Shown: in pieces, positions 10,330 to 12,202 of the stretch | Position numbering within the stretch: position 1 is the first letter of the stretch | Layout: every line of letters begins with the position of its first letter | From: Actinobacteria bacterium RBG_16_64_13 | GTDB taxonomy: Bacteria > Actinomycetota > Thermoleophilia > RBG-16-64-13 | Assembly: GCA_001768675.1 (NCBI GenBank) | Contig: MELN01000050.1 | Location: 1 to 12,202 of the forward strand | Length of the DNA: 12,202 bases | Reading direction: 5' to 3' | Made by a program: the position numbers and the translations under genes | The notes under the pieces: generated by a model | Seen by the model: the letters and a program-made list of their open reading frames with translations, nothing else | Databases searched by the model: none | Told to the model about the DNA's origin: nothing

Positions 10330-12202
10330 GTGACTCCAAGCATATTCGCGCAACTGATCTTCAACGGCATAGCCATCGGACTGGTCTATGTCTTCATGGC
10401 CGCCGGCTTCAACCTCATCCTCTCGGTTACCGGCATCTTCTTCATCACTTTTGGCATGTTCTACGCTCTGGGGGCCTACACCACATGGTCCCTGGTGGTG
10501 CAGTTACATCTACCCTTCTTCTTGGGGCTCGCGATTGCCACTGTGGCGACGGCCTTGGGTGGCATCGTGCTCTATCTCTTAGTGATGCGCCAAATCCGCG
10601 TAGGTGAGCAGGCTCTCCTCAGAGTCCTTATCGCCTCCATCATGCTGGTAACCCTCCTGACGCAGTTCGTGCTGCTCATGTTCGGCACCAGCCCTCGGGG
10701 GATCCCGCCTGTATTCGAGGGATATTGGAAGGTCGGGGGAGTGGTCATCGGCATCGACAGGGTGGCCATAATCGTGGTAAGCATCGCCGTCCTGCTCGCA
10801 CTGCATTTCTTCCTGAACCGCACGCGGATAGGCCGCGGCATGAGGACCGTGGCCTTCAATCCCGACGTGGCCGCCCTGCTCGGCGTGAATTCCGCCAGAG
10901 TGTTCATCGTCACTATCGGGGTCGGTCTTGGACTGGTCGGCTTCGCCGGCGGCCTCATGGCCCCCGTGCTGGGCGTCGACATAACCATGGGCTCCGCGGG
11001 CTTCGTCGTCCTCCTGGTCATCATCCTCGGGGGCATTGGCAGCTTTTTTGGCTCAATTCTGTCCGGCATCTTCTTGGGCATCGTGATGGCTTTCAGCCAG
11101 TTCTTCGTGAGCGCCGGCGTGGGGCAGATGATCTTCTTCCTGGTGGTCGGGGTCTTCTTCTTCTTCAGGCCCGGAGGCATGTTCGGTCAGCCTCCGCCAG
11201 ATCCCGTCGGCGGAGTGGCGTCGATGACCGGGGCGAAACTGCGGCTGAAGGGGCGGCAGGTCTGGATGGCGCCCGCTGTGGCCATCCTCGTTGCTCTCGT
11301 GCTCCCGCTTGTGATCAGAAACTCCTATTACAGCCACCTGATGATCCTCATCGTCATCTTCGCCGTCACCGGGATGACCTTCACCTTCGGCATGCGGTCG
11401 GGGATGATCAACGTTGCCGCGGCTTCGTTCTGGGGCATCGGGGCCTACGCTACGGGACTGCTCATGGTCAAAGCCGGGTTGACATTCTGGCAGGCACTGC
11501 CCCTGTCCCTGCTCATATCGCTGGTCCTCGCATTGGTGTTGGGGGCCGTCATCTGCCGATTCGCGGGAATGAGCGGGATGATGTTCGGCATAGTCTTCGC
11601 CTCCATCGTCCCCGTTGCCTTCGGGACCTTCGAACTTTTCGGCAAGCAGTCCGGTCTCACGGGCATCCCGGCGGTGAGCAACCTCGGGCCTATCCACTTC
11701 GGGTCCAAAGCCTCCTATTACTACCTTATCCTTGCCTTCGCGGTAGTCTCCATCATCATCATGCTGGCCTTTACCAAGGCTTGGACGGGGCGGTCTTGGC
11801 TGGGTCTCGGCAGCAGTGGGAAACTCGCGGAATCGGTGGGCATCGATCCCTTCGGCTATCGGATCATCAACTTCGCCATCATGTCGTTCATCCCGGCTTT
11901 GCTCGGGACCGCCTACGCCTGCTACCTGGGGGCCATCCAGCCGGTCACGTTTGGGCCGTTCATTGGGATCAACTTCCAGATCGTGGCCTTCGTGGGGGGG
12001 CTTGGCTATCTTGTCGCCGGACCCATAGTGGGCGCGCTTTTCATGACCCTGCTTCCGGAGCTGCTGAGAGTCGCGGGTAGCTACGAGCCCATCATTACCT
12101 CCATTCTCATCATCATGGTGATCATGTTCATGCCCAGCGGCATCATCGGCTCCCAGGACCAGCGGCTGTTCCGGCTGTTCAAGTGGCTGCGGGGGGGTCT
12201 CG
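10330..12202 (+). CDS. Fused LivH-LivM permease of a branched-chain-type ABC importer (3' end outside window)
   Basis: One open frame of 624 visible residues runs from GTG 10330 past the window end without a stop. GATGAGG (10321-10327) is the ribosome site, slightly close to the start. The first half (about 1-290) is LivH-like: LIFNGIAIGLVYVFMAAGFN, FFITFGMFYALGAY, the cytoplasmic coupling loop RIGRGMRTVAFNPDVAALLG, then FAGGLMAP and LGGIGSFFGSILSG, ending FFRPGGMFG. After a loop of about 35 residues the second half (from about 310) is LivM-like: MTFTFGMRSGMINVAAASFW then GIGAYATG, RSWLGLGSSGKLAESVGIDP as the second coupling loop, and FVGGLGYLVAGPIVGALF. Usually these are two separate genes. 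Here no stop, ribosome site or start divides them, so the transmembrane heterodimer is one chain. It moves the ligand delivered by the preceding lipoprotein; LivG/LivF-like ATPases would be expected just downstream. Confidence 0.9.
   Translation, partial: MTPSIFAQLIFNGIAIGLVYVFMAAGFNLILSVTGIFFITFGMFYALGAYTTWSLVVQLHLPFFLGLAIATVATALGGIVLYLLVMRQIRVGEQALLRVLIASIMLVTLLTQFVLLMFGTSPRGIPPVFEGYWKVGGVVIGIDRVAIIVVSIAVLLALHFFLNRTRIGRGMRTVAFNPDVAALLGVNSARVFIVTIGVGLGLVGFAGGLMAPVLGVDITMGSAGFVVLLVIILGGIGSFFGSILSGIFLGIVMAFSQFFVSAGVGQMIFFLVVGVFFFFRPGGMFGQPPPDPVGGVASMTGAKLRLKGRQVWMAPAVAILVALVLPLVIRNSYYSHLMILIVIFAVTGMTFTFGMRSGMINVAAASFWGIGAYATGLLMVKAGLTFWQALPLSLLISLVLALVLGAVICRFAGMSGMMFGIVFASIVPVAFGTFELFGKQSGLTGIPAVSNLGPIHFGSKASYYYLILAFAVVSIIIMLAFTKAWTGRSWLGLGSSGKLAESVGIDPFGYRIINFAIMSFIPALLGTAYACYLGAIQPVTFGPFIGINFQIVAFVGGLGYLVAGPIVGALFMTLLPELLRVAGSYEPIITSILIIMVIMFMPSGIIGSQDQRLFRLFKWLRGGL

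Noticed and set aside
10725..12080. 451-residue forward reading frame
   Set aside because: Low-complexity, Arg/His/Gly-rich shadow of the permease, which reads cleanly in another frame with membrane helices and family motifs.
1..12202. CRISPR array, insertion sequence or attachment site
   Set aside because: No regularly spaced repeats, transposase or integrase motifs, or terminal inverted repeats were seen.

Overview
This is a G+C-rich bacterial window (roughly 60 % G+C by eye) with strong purine-rich Shine-Dalgarno sites, several GTG/TTG starts and a Tat-exported lipoprotein with a Thr-rich linker. These traits suggest a high-G+C bacterium of Actinomycetota or Chloroflexota type. That placement is a guess; no rRNA or other phylogenetic marker is present.

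Left part (1-4000): a decayed MFS transporter fragment (56-335) is followed by a sulfur/selenium locus built around one divergent promoter. A three-cysteine sulfide:quinone oxidoreductase (569-1792) reads leftwards. Rightwards runs a tight operon: a DsrE-family protein (1884-2237), an ArsR-family repressor (2262-2594), a 73-residue coiled-coil protein of unknown function (2591-2812) and a PLP cysteine desulfurase (2809-3981), the last three joined by ATGA overlaps. The DsrE gene has an in-frame TGA at 2115-2117 exactly where the family has the first cysteine of its CGTC motif. The frame stays open to 2237 with perfect family similarity. A 7-bp stem-loop starts 11 nt after the TGA, where a bacterial SECIS should be. 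I read it as a selenoprotein (U78-G-T-C81). The inferred theme is persulfide (or selenide) handling: SQR makes sulfane sulfur, the desulfurase makes protein persulfide, the Sec-DsrE protein carries or reduces it, and the ArsR protein senses it. A 24-bp AT-rich palindrome inside the divergent promoter is the likely ArsR operator.

Middle part (4000-7300): a heavy-metal resistance unit. A CadR/PbrR-like MerR regulator and a Zn/Cd/Pb P1B-ATPase are divergent around a classic MerR promoter with a 19-bp spacer. A SHOCT-domain membrane protein converges on the ATPase, sharing a CTAG stop, and an 85-residue protein of unknown function lies upstream of it.

Right part (7300-12202): an uncommon MerR-HTH/TetR fusion regulator, then the start of a branched-chain-amino-acid-type ABC importer: a Tat lipoprotein binding protein, then a single-polypeptide LivH-LivM permease that runs off the window. 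The regulator and importer promoters share a two-part motif (AACGTAA-N11-AACGTTGAC) with identical spacing plus the same extended -10 block, so the regulator probably controls both itself and the importer. The transported substrate cannot be told from sequence.
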